In this document: piece after piece, positions 1 through 6,396 of the stretch
Layout: each line of letters starts with the position of its first letter
Position numbering within the stretch: the stretch's first letter is position 1
Position numbers and translations under genes: made by a program
The notes under the pieces: generated by a model
What the model saw: only the letters and a program-made list of their open reading frames with translations
The model's database searches: none
Told to the model about the DNA's origin: nothing
Assembly: GCA_947088515.1 (NCBI GenBank)
Contig: CAMUHA010000102.1
Span: 1 to 11,685, forward strand
From: an uncultured bacterium
Lineage (GTDB): Bacteria > Bacillota > Clostridia > Lachnospirales > Lachnospiraceae
DNA length: 11,685 bases
Direction: 5' to 3'

Positions 1-212
1 TTATTATTGAGAAATTCTCTAAGGGGAAAATCCCCTTCCAATATGGGAGGGTCTGCTCAGATGTGGTGGTAATGGCAATTGGCGTTGCCTTCTGTGCGGC
101 GTCTGGGAACTCCATTTTTCAGGTGGTAGGGCTTGGGACGCTGATTAATTCTATGTTTAACGGGCCGTTTATCCAGTTTTTCCGCAGCAGGATTGAAAAG
201 ACACTTCCTTGA
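1..212 (+). CDS. C-terminal end of a YczE/YitT-like integral membrane protein (partial, 5' end outside window)
   Basis: An open frame beginning at base 3 runs to a TGA at 210-212 and gives 69 residues. It contains a hydrophobic stretch (VVVMAIGVAFCAASG) followed by a glycine-rich helix-like segment (VGLGTLINSMFNGPFIQFF) and a short basic tail. The pattern G-x-G-T-x-I-N with a following GP-x-I-x-F-F is what I recall from the ends of YczE/YitT-type membrane proteins. This family is poorly characterised and no substrate can be assigned. The call rests on a short C-terminal piece, so the family is likely rather than certain. No terminator-like hairpin is seen after the stop; the next promoter begins 35 bases downstream. 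Confidence 0.6.
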   Translation, partial: IIEKFSKGKIPFQYGRVCSDVVVMAIGVAFCAASGNSIFQVVGLGTLINSMFNGPFIQFFRSRIEKTLP

Positions 213-246
213 ATTGCGAAATGAGGAAACTCAAACCAAATAATGT

Positions 247-275
247 TTGTATTATCCAGAAAAATTCGTTATACT
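247..275 (+). promoter_or_regulatory. Sigma-A-type promoter for the exonuclease-topB operon
   Basis: TTGTAT at 247-252 and TATACT at 270-275 are separated by 17 bases, the ideal spacing for a housekeeping promoter. Transcription would begin near 282, giving a leader of about 35 bases before the ATG at 317. The position also argues against starting the exonuclease at the in-frame TTG at 209, which lies upstream of this promoter. Confidence 0.7.
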
Positions 276-316
276 GGAAAAAGCATGAAAATTGTATCTG
301 CAAGGGAGAAAACAAT

Positions 317-991
317 ATGATAGGGAACAGAGGAAAACGCCTGTCCCAGTACCTTGGCGACTATGTGGTATTCGATTTGGAAACCACAGGCGTCCGCCAG
401 GGGGTGGACAGGATTGTAGAAATATCTGCTATCCGTGTACGCAGCCACCAGCCGGCAGGGGAGTACACCACGCTGGCAGACCCGGAAATGCATATCCCCA
501 AAGCTGCAACTGCAGTCAATGGGATTACTGATGAAATGGTAGAGGGAGCCCCCAAGATGGCGGACGCTGTCCAGGGCTTTTTGGATTTTATTGGAAATGA
601 CATTCTGGTAGGCCATAACATACATACGTTTGACTTGAATTTCATTTGTCAGGCAGCCATGGAAACACTTGGCGCAGAGCTGAAAAATGATTATGTCGAC
701 ACGCTGTATCTGTCGCGGAGGCTCCTTCCCCAGCTTTCCCACCACAGGCTGTCCGATGTGTCGGAATACTTTGGCATCAGTACAGCCGGGGCACACCGCG
801 CACTGGCGGACTGTACCATGAACCAGAAATGCTATGAAGAACTGGGAAAACTATTGGAAGAAACCAGAAAGACGCAGCCTGACGTCCTCTGCCCCCTGTG
901 CGGCGCGGAAATGGTAAAACGGAAGGGGAAATATGGGGAATTTTACGGCTGCAGCAATTTTCCCGGCTGCCGGGGAACCCGGAAGCTTTAA
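317..991 (+). CDS. DEDDh 3'-5' exonuclease (DnaQ/PolC epsilon-like) with C-terminal topoisomerase-type zinc finger
   Basis: A 224-residue protein. Exo I is VVFDLETTG with D20 and E22; Exo II is GHNIHTFDLNF with D106; Exo III is HRALADC with H160 and D165. Together these are the full DEDDh metal-binding set, so an active 3'-5' DNA or RNA exonuclease is expected. Residues 192-218 form CPLC...GC-x5-C (C192, C195, C212, C218), the four-cysteine finger normally found at the C-terminus of bacterial topoisomerase I, which binds single-stranded DNA. Start choice: the frame stays open upstream to a TTG at 209, but ATG 317 has a GGGAG ribosome site 8 bases upstream and lies just after the promoter. The gene heads an apparent operon with a small unknown gene and topB. 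The same kind of zinc finger in both the nuclease and the topoisomerase suggests they act on related DNA structures. The exact physiological role (repair, DNA-end trimming) is inference. Confidence 0.88.
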   Translation: MIGNRGKRLSQYLGDYVVFDLETTGVRQGVDRIVEISAIRVRSHQPAGEYTTLADPEMHIPKAATAVNGITDEMVEGAPKMADAVQGFLDFIGNDILVGHNIHTFDLNFICQAAMETLGAELKNDYVDTLYLSRRLLPQLSHHRLSDVSEYFGISTAGAHRALADCTMNQKCYEELGKLLEETRKTQPDVLCPLCGAEMVKRKGKYGEFYGCSNFPGCRGTRKL

Positions 992-1005
992 ATGGAGGGA
1001 AGGAA

Positions 1006-1233
1006 ATGTTTGGAAAAAAGAAGAAAACCCATACAAAGCAGCAGCCCTATAACCCCCAAAAACAGACGCCAACCATCCGTGCCAGCATCTGCACAGGGGA
1101 GCAGGTAGCAGGGTTTCAGGATAACGAAACCGGGAAATTTGAGGAGGCCGTGTTTATCCGCGGCGAAAAAGATTTGGAAGAATTCTGTATCCAATATGCG
1201 GTAAGGCGGGAAGATATCAAAAAAATCTGGTAG
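1006..1233 (+). CDS. Small conserved-looking protein of unknown function between exonuclease and topB
   Basis: 75 residues from ATG 1006, which is preceded by a near-perfect GGAGGGAAGG ribosome site; the open frame extends further upstream, but only inside the exonuclease gene. The N-terminus is very basic (MFGKKKKTHTKQQ), followed by a compact segment (ASICTGEQVAGFQDNETGKFEE) and an acidic helix (RGEKDLEEFCIQYAVRREDIKKIW). No signal peptide, membrane segment or catalytic motif is seen. I recall similar small proteins in Lachnospiraceae carrying uninformative or doubtful names such as aspartate dehydrogenase; a 75-residue protein with no nucleotide-binding fold cannot be a dehydrogenase. It lies 14 bases after the exonuclease stop and 31 bases before topB, so it is almost certainly co-transcribed. 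The lysine-rich start would suit nucleic-acid contact, but that is only a guess. Confidence 0.75.
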   Translation: MFGKKKKTHTKQQPYNPQKQTPTIRASICTGEQVAGFQDNETGKFEEAVFIRGEKDLEEFCIQYAVRREDIKKIW

Positions 1234-1264
1234 TCCCGAACCATCAGGAAGGAATGGAAAGACA

Positions 1265-3487
1265 ATGAAATCATTAGTAATTGCAGAAAAGCCCAGCGTA
1301 GGCCGGGACATTGCCCGTGTATTGGGCTGCAGCAAAGGCGGCAGCGGCTTTCTGGAAGGCAAAGACTATGTAGTGACCTGGGCGCTGGGGCATCTGGTAG
1401 AACTCTCCGACCCGGAAAGCTACGGGGAACAGTGGAAAACATGGAAGATGGAAACCCTGCCCATGCTGCCGGAACATTTGGAGATCCAAGTCATCAAGAA
1501 AACAGGCAAACAGTACCAGACGGTAAAAGCCCAGATGTACCGGAAGGATATCGGGGAGCTTATCATTGCCACAGACGCAGGCAGGGAAGGGGAATTGGTA
1601 GCCCGCTGGATTATCAAGAAAGCAGGGGTGAAAAAGCCCATGAAGCGGCTGTGGATTTCCTCGGTGACAGACCAGGCAATCCGGCAGGGATTTTCCCATT
1701 TAAAAGACGCAAGGGAGTACCAGAAGCTGTATGAAGCAGCCGTGGCAAGGGCGGAAGCCGACTGGCTGGTAGGGCTTAACGCTACCCGTGCACTGACAGT
1801 CAAACATAATGCCCAGCTTTCCTGTGGCCGGGTCCAGACCCCTACCCTTGCCATGATTGCAAAGCGGGAGAGCCAAATTAAGGAGTTCAGGCCCAAGGCT
1901 TACTATGGCTTAAAGGCGAAAGGCAGCGGCGTGCTTTGGAGCTGGAAATCCAGAGACAACAGCGCCAGTACATTTTCCGGGGAAACCATAAAAAAGGTAC
2001 AGGAAAAAGTAACGAACAGCACAGGGACAGTAGAGGAAATCAAGACGAAAGACCAGAAATCTTATGCTCCCCAGCTTTATGACCTGACTTCCCTCCAACA
2101 GGACGCTAACCGGATGTTTGGCTTTTCTGCCAAGCAGACCCTGGACTATATGCAGCATCTCTATGAAAGGTATAAGGTGGTGACATACCCAAGGACGGAT
2201 TCCAGATATTTGACGCAGGATATTGTGGGCACTTTGCCGGAGCGGGTAAAGGCCTGCCGGGTGGGGAGCTACGGGAATTTGTGCAGCAGGCTGTTAAAAT
2301 CCCCAATTAAAGGCGGCAAATCCTTTGTAGATGACAAAAAGGTATCCGACCACCACGCCATCATCCCCACGGAACAGGGCATCAGCCTCAGCGAGCTGGA
2401 GTATGGGGAGCGCAAAATTTATGAACTGGTAATTTCCCGGTTCCTCGCAGCCTTGCTGCCGCCCTGTGAATACCAGCAGACGGAAGTTACGGTGCTCTGC
2501 CAGGGGGAACGCTTTTCTGTAAAAGGGAAAGTAATTAAGAAATCCGGCTGGCAGGAAATCAAAGGCATCCAGGCAGAAGCCGGAATCCTGCCGGAAGAAG
2601 ATGAGGAACTGCCCGGGAATACTGTCCCCGGCGGAAAAGACGAGGTGGAAGGGAACCTCCCGGAATTTACCAAGGGCCAGAAAATAATGTTTACGGAAAC
2701 AAAAATCACAGAGGGAAAGACCAAGCCGCCCCTGCCTTTTACCGAAGCTACCCTTTTGGCTGCCATGGAAAATCCTGCCAAATATATGGAACATGCTGAT
2801 AAAGGCCTGCAAAAAACCCTTGGGGAAACCGGCGGCTTAGGGACGGTTGCCACCCGTGCAGATATTATTGAAAAGCTTTTTAACAGCTTTATGATAGAAA
2901 AGAAGGATAAATATATCCACCTGACCTCCAAGGGAAGGCAGGTGCTGGAGCTTGCGCCCCAAGGACTGACTTCCCCGGAACTGACTGCCCGGTGGGAACA
3001 GCAGTTGGCAGATATTGCCAAAGGGAAGGCCAGAAAAAAAGATTTTGAAGCGGAAATCCGTTCCTATACGGCAGACATTGTAAAAGACATTGCCGCTTCT
3101 TCCAAAACCTACCGCCATGATAACCTGACTGGGAAAAAATGCCCGGACTGCGGGAAGCTGCTTTTGGAAGTCAACCATAAAAATGGGCGGATGCTGGTAT
3201 GCCAGGACCGGGAATGCGGCTACCGGAAAACCTTGTCCAGAACCACCAATGCCCGCTGCCCCCAGTGCCATAAAAAAATGGAATTAGTGGGGGAAGGGGA
3301 CGGCCAGCGCTTTACCTGTGTGTGCGGCTACCGGGAAAAACTCTCTGCTTTTGAAAAACGTAAGAAAGAAAGCGGCGGGGGCGTTTCCAAAAAAGATGTT
3401 TCCAAATATATGAACAAAATGAAGCAGGAGGCAAAGGAGCCTATCAACAATGCATTTCCCGATGCATTTGCAAAGCTTAAGCTGTAA
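1265..3487 (+). CDS. topB: DNA topoisomerase III (type IA)
   Basis: 740 residues. The TOPRIM domain opens with MKSLVIAEKPSVGRDIA (E8) and carries the metal site IIATDAGREGE near residues 101-110. The active-site block VVTYPRTDSRYL places the catalytic tyrosine at residue 308. A later ATRADIIEKL block is also typical of the type IA core. After the core come two four-cysteine zinc fingers, roughly residues 626-656 (CPDCG...C...CGY) and 666-690 (CPQCH...CVCGY). The enzyme breaks and rejoins one DNA strand through a 5'-phosphotyrosine and resolves catenated or recombining molecules. It is longer than the E. coli enzyme (653 residues) because of the fingers. ATG 1265 follows an AGGAAGGAA ribosome site. 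It is the last gene of the exonuclease operon. TopB copies also occur on conjugative elements, but nothing here (no adjacent transfer genes) forces that reading. Confidence 0.95.
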   Translation: MKSLVIAEKPSVGRDIARVLGCSKGGSGFLEGKDYVVTWALGHLVELSDPESYGEQWKTWKMETLPMLPEHLEIQVIKKTGKQYQTVKAQMYRKDIGELIIATDAGREGELVARWIIKKAGVKKPMKRLWISSVTDQAIRQGFSHLKDAREYQKLYEAAVARAEADWLVGLNATRALTVKHNAQLSCGRVQTPTLAMIAKRESQIKEFRPKAYYGLKAKGSGVLWSWKSRDNSASTFSGETIKKVQEKVTNSTGTVEEIKTKDQKSYAPQLYDLTSLQQDANRMFGFSAKQTLDYMQHLYERYKVVTYPRTDSRYLTQDIVGTLPERVKACRVGSYGNLCSRLLKSPIKGGKSFVDDKKVSDHHAIIPTEQGISLSELEYGERKIYELVISRFLAALLPPCEYQQTEVTVLCQGERFSVKGKVIKKSGWQEIKGIQAEAGILPEEDEELPGNTVPGGKDEVEGNLPEFTKGQKIMFTETKITEGKTKPPLPFTEATLLAAMENPAKYMEHADKGLQKTLGETGGLGTVATRADIIEKLFNSFMIEKKDKYIHLTSKGRQVLELAPQGLTSPELTARWEQQLADIAKGKARKKDFEAEIRSYTADIVKDIAASSKTYRHDNLTGKKCPDCGKLLLEVNHKNGRMLVCQDRECGYRKTLSRTTNARCPQCHKKMELVGEGDGQRFTCVCGYREKLSAFEKRKKESGGGVSKKDVSKYMNKMKQEAKEPINNAFPDAFAKLKL

Positions 3488-3498
3488 GATATGGAACA

Positions 3499-3516
3499 AA
3501 GTGGGCAAGCCCACTT
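3499..3516. repeat. Perfect 8-bp palindrome, AAGTGGGC-AA-GCCCACTT
   Basis: First hairpin after topB, 12 bases past its stop codon. No T-run follows on the forward strand, so it is a poor intrinsic terminator by itself. Confidence 0.75.
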
Positions 3517-3527
3517 CAACTCCCCTA

Positions 3528-3545
3528 CCCCTCAATCATGAGGGG
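3528..3545. repeat. Hairpin with 7-bp stem and ATCA loop (CCCCTCA/TGAGGGG)
   Basis: A perfect stem at 3528-3534 and 3539-3545 with a four-base loop. It follows the first palindrome after 11 bases. Confidence 0.75.
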
Positions 3546-3566
3546 CTTGGACACTTTGCGCGCCGA

Positions 3567-3612
3567 GCACAATTGCGAAGCAATATTTTACCTCTTGTGC
3601 GAGTACCCTCGC
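3567..3612. repeat. Two overlapping hairpins, one with a nested inner hairpin
   Basis: GCACAA (3567-3572) pairs with TTGTGC (3595-3600) and encloses TTGC-GAA-GCAA (3573-3583). The last two bases of the outer arm also begin GCGAG-TACC-CTCGC (3599-3612), so the two folds exclude each other at their edge. A T-run at 3641-3646 follows a weak GCAG/CTGC hairpin (3622-3632), the best candidate for topB termination in the array. Confidence 0.6.
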
Positions 3613-3647
3613 TTCGCTGGGGCAGACCCTGCGCATATTATTTTTTG

Positions 3648-3701
3648 TCTTATAGGAAAGACACTTTCACGCTTTAGCGTGGCAAGGTATTTCCTATAAG
3701 A
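3648..3701. repeat. Nested inverted repeat: 12-bp outer arms around a CACGC-TTTA-GCGTG hairpin
   Basis: TCTTATAGGAAA (3648-3659) is the exact reverse complement of 3690-3701. Inside lies a second perfect hairpin at 3668-3681. GAAAG/CTTTC (3656-3668) offers an alternative fold. The outer pairing can be extended past a small mismatch by TTTGT/ACAAA. Confidence 0.85.
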
Positions 3702-3707
3702 GAACAA

Positions 3708-3730
3708 AGAATCCTGCTTTGCAGGATTCT
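3708..3730. repeat. 10-bp perfect hairpin, AGAATCCTGC-TTT-GCAGGATTCT
   Basis: Two perfect ten-base arms with a three-base loop. No T-run follows on either strand, so a simple terminator role is not evident. Confidence 0.85.
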
Positions 3731-3776
3731 CCGCCTGCGGCGGGTCGCTTTGCGACAGCTTTCAGATCCGCCGCAG
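3731..3776. repeat. Competing G+C-rich hairpins
   Basis: CCGCC-TGC-GGCGG (3731-3743) and GTCGC-TTT-GCGAC (3744-3756) abut exactly. In an alternative fold, CTGCGGCGGGT (3735-3745) pairs with ATCCGCCGCAG (3766-3776) with one G-U pair. That pairing destroys the first small hairpin and encloses CGC-TTT-GCG from the second. Mutually exclusive folds like these are uncommon in plain spacer DNA. Confidence 0.7.
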
Positions 3777-3811
3777 TGCGATAAAAGCTTATGGTGATTA
3801 GGGTATTAAAA

Positions 3812-3824
3812 GCACCTTTGGTGC
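3812..3824 (-). terminator. GCACC-AAA-GGTGC hairpin followed by TTTT on the reverse strand; candidate chemoreceptor terminator
   Basis: Read on the reverse strand, the stem is followed at once by TTTTAATACC. It lies about 100 bases past the chemoreceptor stop. The stem is only 5 bp, so termination would be weak alone; the larger hairpins that come before it on that strand could help. Confidence 0.4.
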
Positions 3825-3831
3825 AGCGCCC

Positions 3832-3880
3832 ATACCATATAGTTCTATTGCAAATGGATTTGCATATCACTATATGGTAT
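3832..3880. repeat. Nested inverted repeat: 12-bp outer arms around TGCAAAT-GG-ATTTGCA
   Basis: ATACCATATAGT (3832-3843) is the exact reverse complement of 3869-3880, and 3849-3864 is a second near-perfect palindrome inside it. The layout matches the nested repeat at 3648-3701 although the sequences differ. Confidence 0.85.
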
Positions 3881-3885
3881 AGAGC

Positions 3886-3900
3886 GGGTGCAGCGCACCC
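3886..3900. repeat. Perfect hairpin GGGTGC-AGC-GCACCC
   Basis: Six-base arms and a three-base loop, ending 20 bases from the chemoreceptor stop. The octamer TGCAGCGC at 3889-3896 also occurs at 3822-3829, just after the GCACC/GGTGC hairpin. Confidence 0.75.
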
Positions 3901-3920
3901 TATTGGCATCCGAATCTGGA

Positions 3921-5951
3921 TTAGCAAAGTTCAAATTTCTGCACCATCTGGTTTAAAACCTCTGCCTGTGAAGCCAGTTCCTGGGACGTAGCGGAAGTTT
4001 CCTGGGAGGCTGCGGAATTGTCTTGGATTCCGTGTGCCATCTCCTCAATCCCTGCCCGGAGCTGGTTCATATTTTCCGCCTGGACGGCTGCATTTTCAGC
4101 CGTTTCCTGTATCAGCCCATTGACATGGCTGATGGCGTTTACAGATTCCTTCAGGGATTCCATGGCGCTGGCGGCAATGTCGTTCCCTTTCTGGATTTCA
4201 CCCATGGAAATGCTGATAAGCTCTTTTGTGGTATTTGCCGCTTCGGAGCTTTCTAACGCCAGCTTCCCGATTTCGTCCGCAACTACTGCAAAGCCTTTCC
4301 CGGCGTCCCCTGCGCGGGCAGCTTCAATGGAAGCATTTAAGGAAAGCAGGTTGGTCTGGGATGCAATTTCCTCAATCGTCTGGATAATTCCCACTACCTG
4401 CTGGGACGTTTCGTGGATGTTGTCCATGGCTTCCATCATCTGTTTCATTTTTTCCTGGTTCTGCTCAATGATTACAGCAGCCTGTTCCGTTGCTTTGGCA
4501 GAAGCTTCTGCTTCTTTCCGGCTGTTTTCCACCTGTTCTGCAACGGTGATGGTGGTTGCCGTAAGCTCCTCAATGGATGCAGCCTGTTCTTCTGCCCCTT
4601 CTGCCAGGACCTGGGACGCGCTTGCAAGCTCCGAGGCTCCTACGGATACATGCTGGGAACTTTCGTTGATTCCTAACATCAGCTTGTTCATGGAGCCGGA
4701 AATATTGAGCAGCGCAGTTTTTATTTTCTGGAATTCGCCGACATAATCATGCTTTAAATCAATGCTTAGCTTTCCTTCTGCAATTTGCGCCAGCACTTCC
4801 GCTGTTTCATCTATGTATACGATATACTCTTTCAGGCGGCTGACGGTTTTCTGGATAGAGCCCCCCAGTTCCCCGATTTCATCTTCGCTGGTAATCTGGA
4901 GCGTGACGTCCAGGTCCCCGGCAGCAAGCTGCTGTGCCGTATAATTCAGTTCCAAAATGGGCTTTGTCAACTTGGCGGAACTTTTCCGTATGCTGACTGC
5001 AATCAGCACGGTTCCGGCTGCAAAAATAAGGATCAGCGCAAGGGCCATTCCTGCCAGCGTGGCATAATATTCCGAGAATGGCAGGCAGCTAAGCACAAGG
5101 TATCCGGTATTCCCGGCCTGCTGCAAGGAACCGTATTTTGTAGTACCTTCTGTCTTGTATTTCAGGAATTTATCGCTTTTTGACTCTACCGCCTGGATGA
5201 CATTTTGGGAAATATCTACGTCCGTGATATTTTTTTGGATCATGTCGCTTTGGGGGTGGTAGAGGAAAATGCCATTTTCAGACATCAGCAGCATATACCC
5301 GCTGCGGCCAATCTTGTATTCCTCCATAATGGCTGTCATATGGTCGAGGGCAATGTCCATCCCCACTGCCCCAAGGACTTCCCCGGTAGCATCGTCAAAA
5401 ACAGGGGCTGCTGCGCTTAAAATCATTTTCCCTGTGGAAGAATCCACATATGGCTCTGTCAGGATAGGCGCCTTGGTTTCAATACAGCCATACCATCCCC
5501 GCCCCGTAATGTCCCAGCCTTCTTCGCTGACAAAGCCGTCGGACTGTACCAGGGAGCTGGTGTCTAAGTCAGAAGCCCAGACTGCCATGACATTTTCCGT
5601 ATCAGTTTCAGAAATACCAATAAGGTTCTCTATAATGGTATCCATTGTTTCCGCCTGGTAAAAATTTTTGCCGGCGGTTGTTTCCAGCATGGCGGATTTG
5701 ATTTCCGGGTTGGCTGCCAGCTGTTCCGCGTTTTTGGTGTACTGCTCTAAAAACCCGGTAAGCTGGTTGGACGCTGCATTGGATTCCTGTATCAGCTCCG
5801 TCTGCTTTGAGGAAATGCTCAGCCATCCTACCATGCAGACTGCTACCGCCGCTATCAGCAAGAATACGAAAATGACGCTACCGCCGATTTGCTGCAGGAT
5901 TTCGTCTGCGATTTTCTTTTTGGAATTTGTTACGTTCTTTTGTTTTTTCAT
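3921..5951 (-). CDS. Methyl-accepting chemotaxis protein with dCache sensor domain
   Basis: 676 residues from the ATG at 5951, preceded by an AGGGAGG ribosome site at ideal spacing. The frame stays open to 6014, but that stretch contains the promoter, so longer starts are unlikely. Layout: membrane segment 22-44; external dCache domain about 45-295; membrane segment about 297-321; HAMP about 322-374, then a second HAMP-like stretch; and a long coiled-coil signalling domain whose hairpin tip (IASQTNLLSLNASIEAARAG, then GKGFAVVADE) lies at about 525-565. The receptor would signal through CheW/CheA to the flagellar motor or a related output. In the sensor, W146, R151, W153, Y154, Y168, D170 and D199 are spaced like the amino-acid-binding dCache motif of receptors such as P. 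aeruginosa PctA, so an amino acid is the predicted ligand. No CheR/CheB-docking pentapeptide is seen at the C-terminus (QKFELC). No chemotaxis or flagellar genes are adjacent. Confidence 0.93.
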   Translation of the reverse strand: MKKQKNVTNSKKKIADEILQQIGGSVIFVFLLIAAVAVCMVGWLSISSKQTELIQESNAASNQLTGFLEQYTKNAEQLAANPEIKSAMLETTAGKNFYQAETMDTIIENLIGISETDTENVMAVWASDLDTSSLVQSDGFVSEEGWDITGRGWYGCIETKAPILTEPYVDSSTGKMILSAAAPVFDDATGEVLGAVGMDIALDHMTAIMEEYKIGRSGYMLLMSENGIFLYHPQSDMIQKNITDVDISQNVIQAVESKSDKFLKYKTEGTTKYGSLQQAGNTGYLVLSCLPFSEYYATLAGMALALILIFAAGTVLIAVSIRKSSAKLTKPILELNYTAQQLAAGDLDVTLQITSEDEIGELGGSIQKTVSRLKEYIVYIDETAEVLAQIAEGKLSIDLKHDYVGEFQKIKTALLNISGSMNKLMLGINESSQHVSVGASELASASQVLAEGAEEQAASIEELTATTITVAEQVENSRKEAEASAKATEQAAVIIEQNQEKMKQMMEAMDNIHETSQQVVGIIQTIEEIASQTNLLSLNASIEAARAGDAGKGFAVVADEIGKLALESSEAANTTKELISISMGEIQKGNDIAASAMESLKESVNAISHVNGLIQETAENAAVQAENMNQLRAGIEEMAHGIQDNSAASQETSATSQELASQAEVLNQMVQKFELC

Positions 5952-5985
5952 TCTAAACCTCCCTGTGAACCCTTTTCCTTTTTTC

Positions 5986-6014
5986 ATTATAGCCTTATTT
6001 CCCCTTGAGCACAA
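5986..6014 (-). promoter_or_regulatory. Sigma-A-type promoter of the chemoreceptor gene
   Basis: On the reverse strand, TTGTGC (6009-6014) and TATAAT (5986-5991) are separated by exactly 17 bases. Transcription would start near 5979, leaving a leader of about 28 bases. It is not a flagellar sigma-D promoter: neither the TAAA nor the GCCGATAA element is present. Confidence 0.7.
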
Positions 6015-6076
6015 TATAAACTTGGCTGATTTTGCCGAAATAGTGCCAGATGTGTTAGTTCACTCCCAATGTCAGT

Positions 6077-6106
6077 GTCATAACCGGGGCGGCTCCTTCA
6101 TACATT
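6077..6106 (+). promoter_or_regulatory. Possible sigma-E (mother-cell) sporulation promoter
   Basis: GTCATAAC (6077-6084), 14 bases, then CATACATT (6099-6106). This fits the B. subtilis SigE consensus as I recall it (GKCATATT, about 14 bases, CATACAMT) with a few mismatches. It lies 30 bases upstream of a SpoIIID-like start codon. In B. subtilis spoIIID is transcribed by sigma-E, so element and gene agree. Confidence 0.5.
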
Positions 6107-6135
6107 ATAAAAAAACAGTGTATGAGGGAATTTCG

Positions 6136-6267
6136 TTGAAAGGGTACATAGAAGAACGGGCTATTAATATCGCTAATTATATAATTGAGGAAAATGCTAC
6201 GGTAAGGCAGACAGCAAAAAAATTTGGGATTAGCAAGAGCACGGTACATAAAGTAGTAACAAAATAG
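6136..6267 (+). pseudogene. Truncated SpoIIID-like sporulation regulator
   Basis: 43 residues from TTG 6136, with GAGGG seven bases upstream. The sequence (YIEERAINIANYIIEENATV, then GISKSTVHK) matches the N-terminal helix-turn-helix of SpoIIID; against B. subtilis SpoIIID recalled from memory, about 24 of 43 positions agree, including the recognition-helix signature SKSTVHK. SpoIIID is a mother-cell DNA-binding protein that switches late sporulation genes. Normal length is about 90 residues; here a TAG follows VVTK and the basic C-terminal half, which helps bind DNA, is missing. A different frame just after the stop reads IERLIK, vaguely like the ERLPEI that follows in intact proteins, so a frameshift plus decay is possible. 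The frame is open upstream across the chemoreceptor gene, but that part is an antisense shadow. It may be a relic, a duplicate, or a deliberately short variant. Confidence 0.65.
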
Positions 6268-6350
6268 AACGATTAATAAAAAGAGAAGTATGGACGATTT
6301 TATAGCAATTTTATAATAGGCAAGGATTGAAATAGTTCTGTGTAATTAAT

Positions 6351-6389
6351 TATAAAAAGCAGATGTGAAGCGAGCATCTGCTTTTTATA
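6351..6389. terminator. Bidirectional intrinsic terminator, 15-bp perfect stem
   Basis: TATAAAAAGCAGATG (6351-6365) is the exact reverse complement of 6375-6389 with a nine-base loop. The A-run on one arm and the T-run on the other make it functional in both directions. It separates the SpoIIID-like gene from the converging repressor gene, whose stop lies only 8 bases away. Confidence 0.88.
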
Positions 6390-6396
6390 TAGTATT

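Larger units (their letters stand above)
3499..3900. repeat. Dense array of about ten different intergenic hairpins
   Basis: The 433-base gap between the convergent topB and chemoreceptor genes holds no credible coding frame. It is filled by perfect or near-perfect inverted repeats with 2-4 base loops, most of them nearly abutting: 3499-3516, 3528-3545, 3567-3600, 3599-3612, 3648-3701, 3708-3730, 3735-3776, 3812-3824, 3832-3880 and 3886-3900. Their stems differ in sequence, so this is not a copy-number repeat; several share a TTT loop closed by G-C pairs. At least part may serve as terminators for the two converging genes, but that does not need ten hairpins. The function is unknown. Confidence 0.8.

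Noticed and set aside
209..316. Longer start (TTG 209) for the exonuclease, overlapping the preceding stop
   Set aside because: The promoter at 247-275 and the ribosome site before ATG 317 place the start downstream, and the extra 36 residues do not resemble the family.
2419..3021. Reverse-strand open frame of 200 codons inside topB
   Set aside because: It lies fully opposite conserved topoisomerase coding sequence and shows no recognisable domain.
3499..3900. CRISPR array
   Set aside because: The repeats are inverted and differ from one another; no direct repeat with regular spacers is present.
3450..3991. Short forward frames within the hairpin array
   Set aside because: Their peptides are translations of the inverted repeats and they lack ribosome sites; the spacer is better described by its structure.
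4018..4746. Long forward-strand open frame (242 codons) across the chemoreceptor gene
   Set aside because: It is antisense to the well-supported signalling domain. Its composition (rich in A, S, F, I, W and C) is the expected mirror of that helical repeat region, and no ribosome site is apparent.
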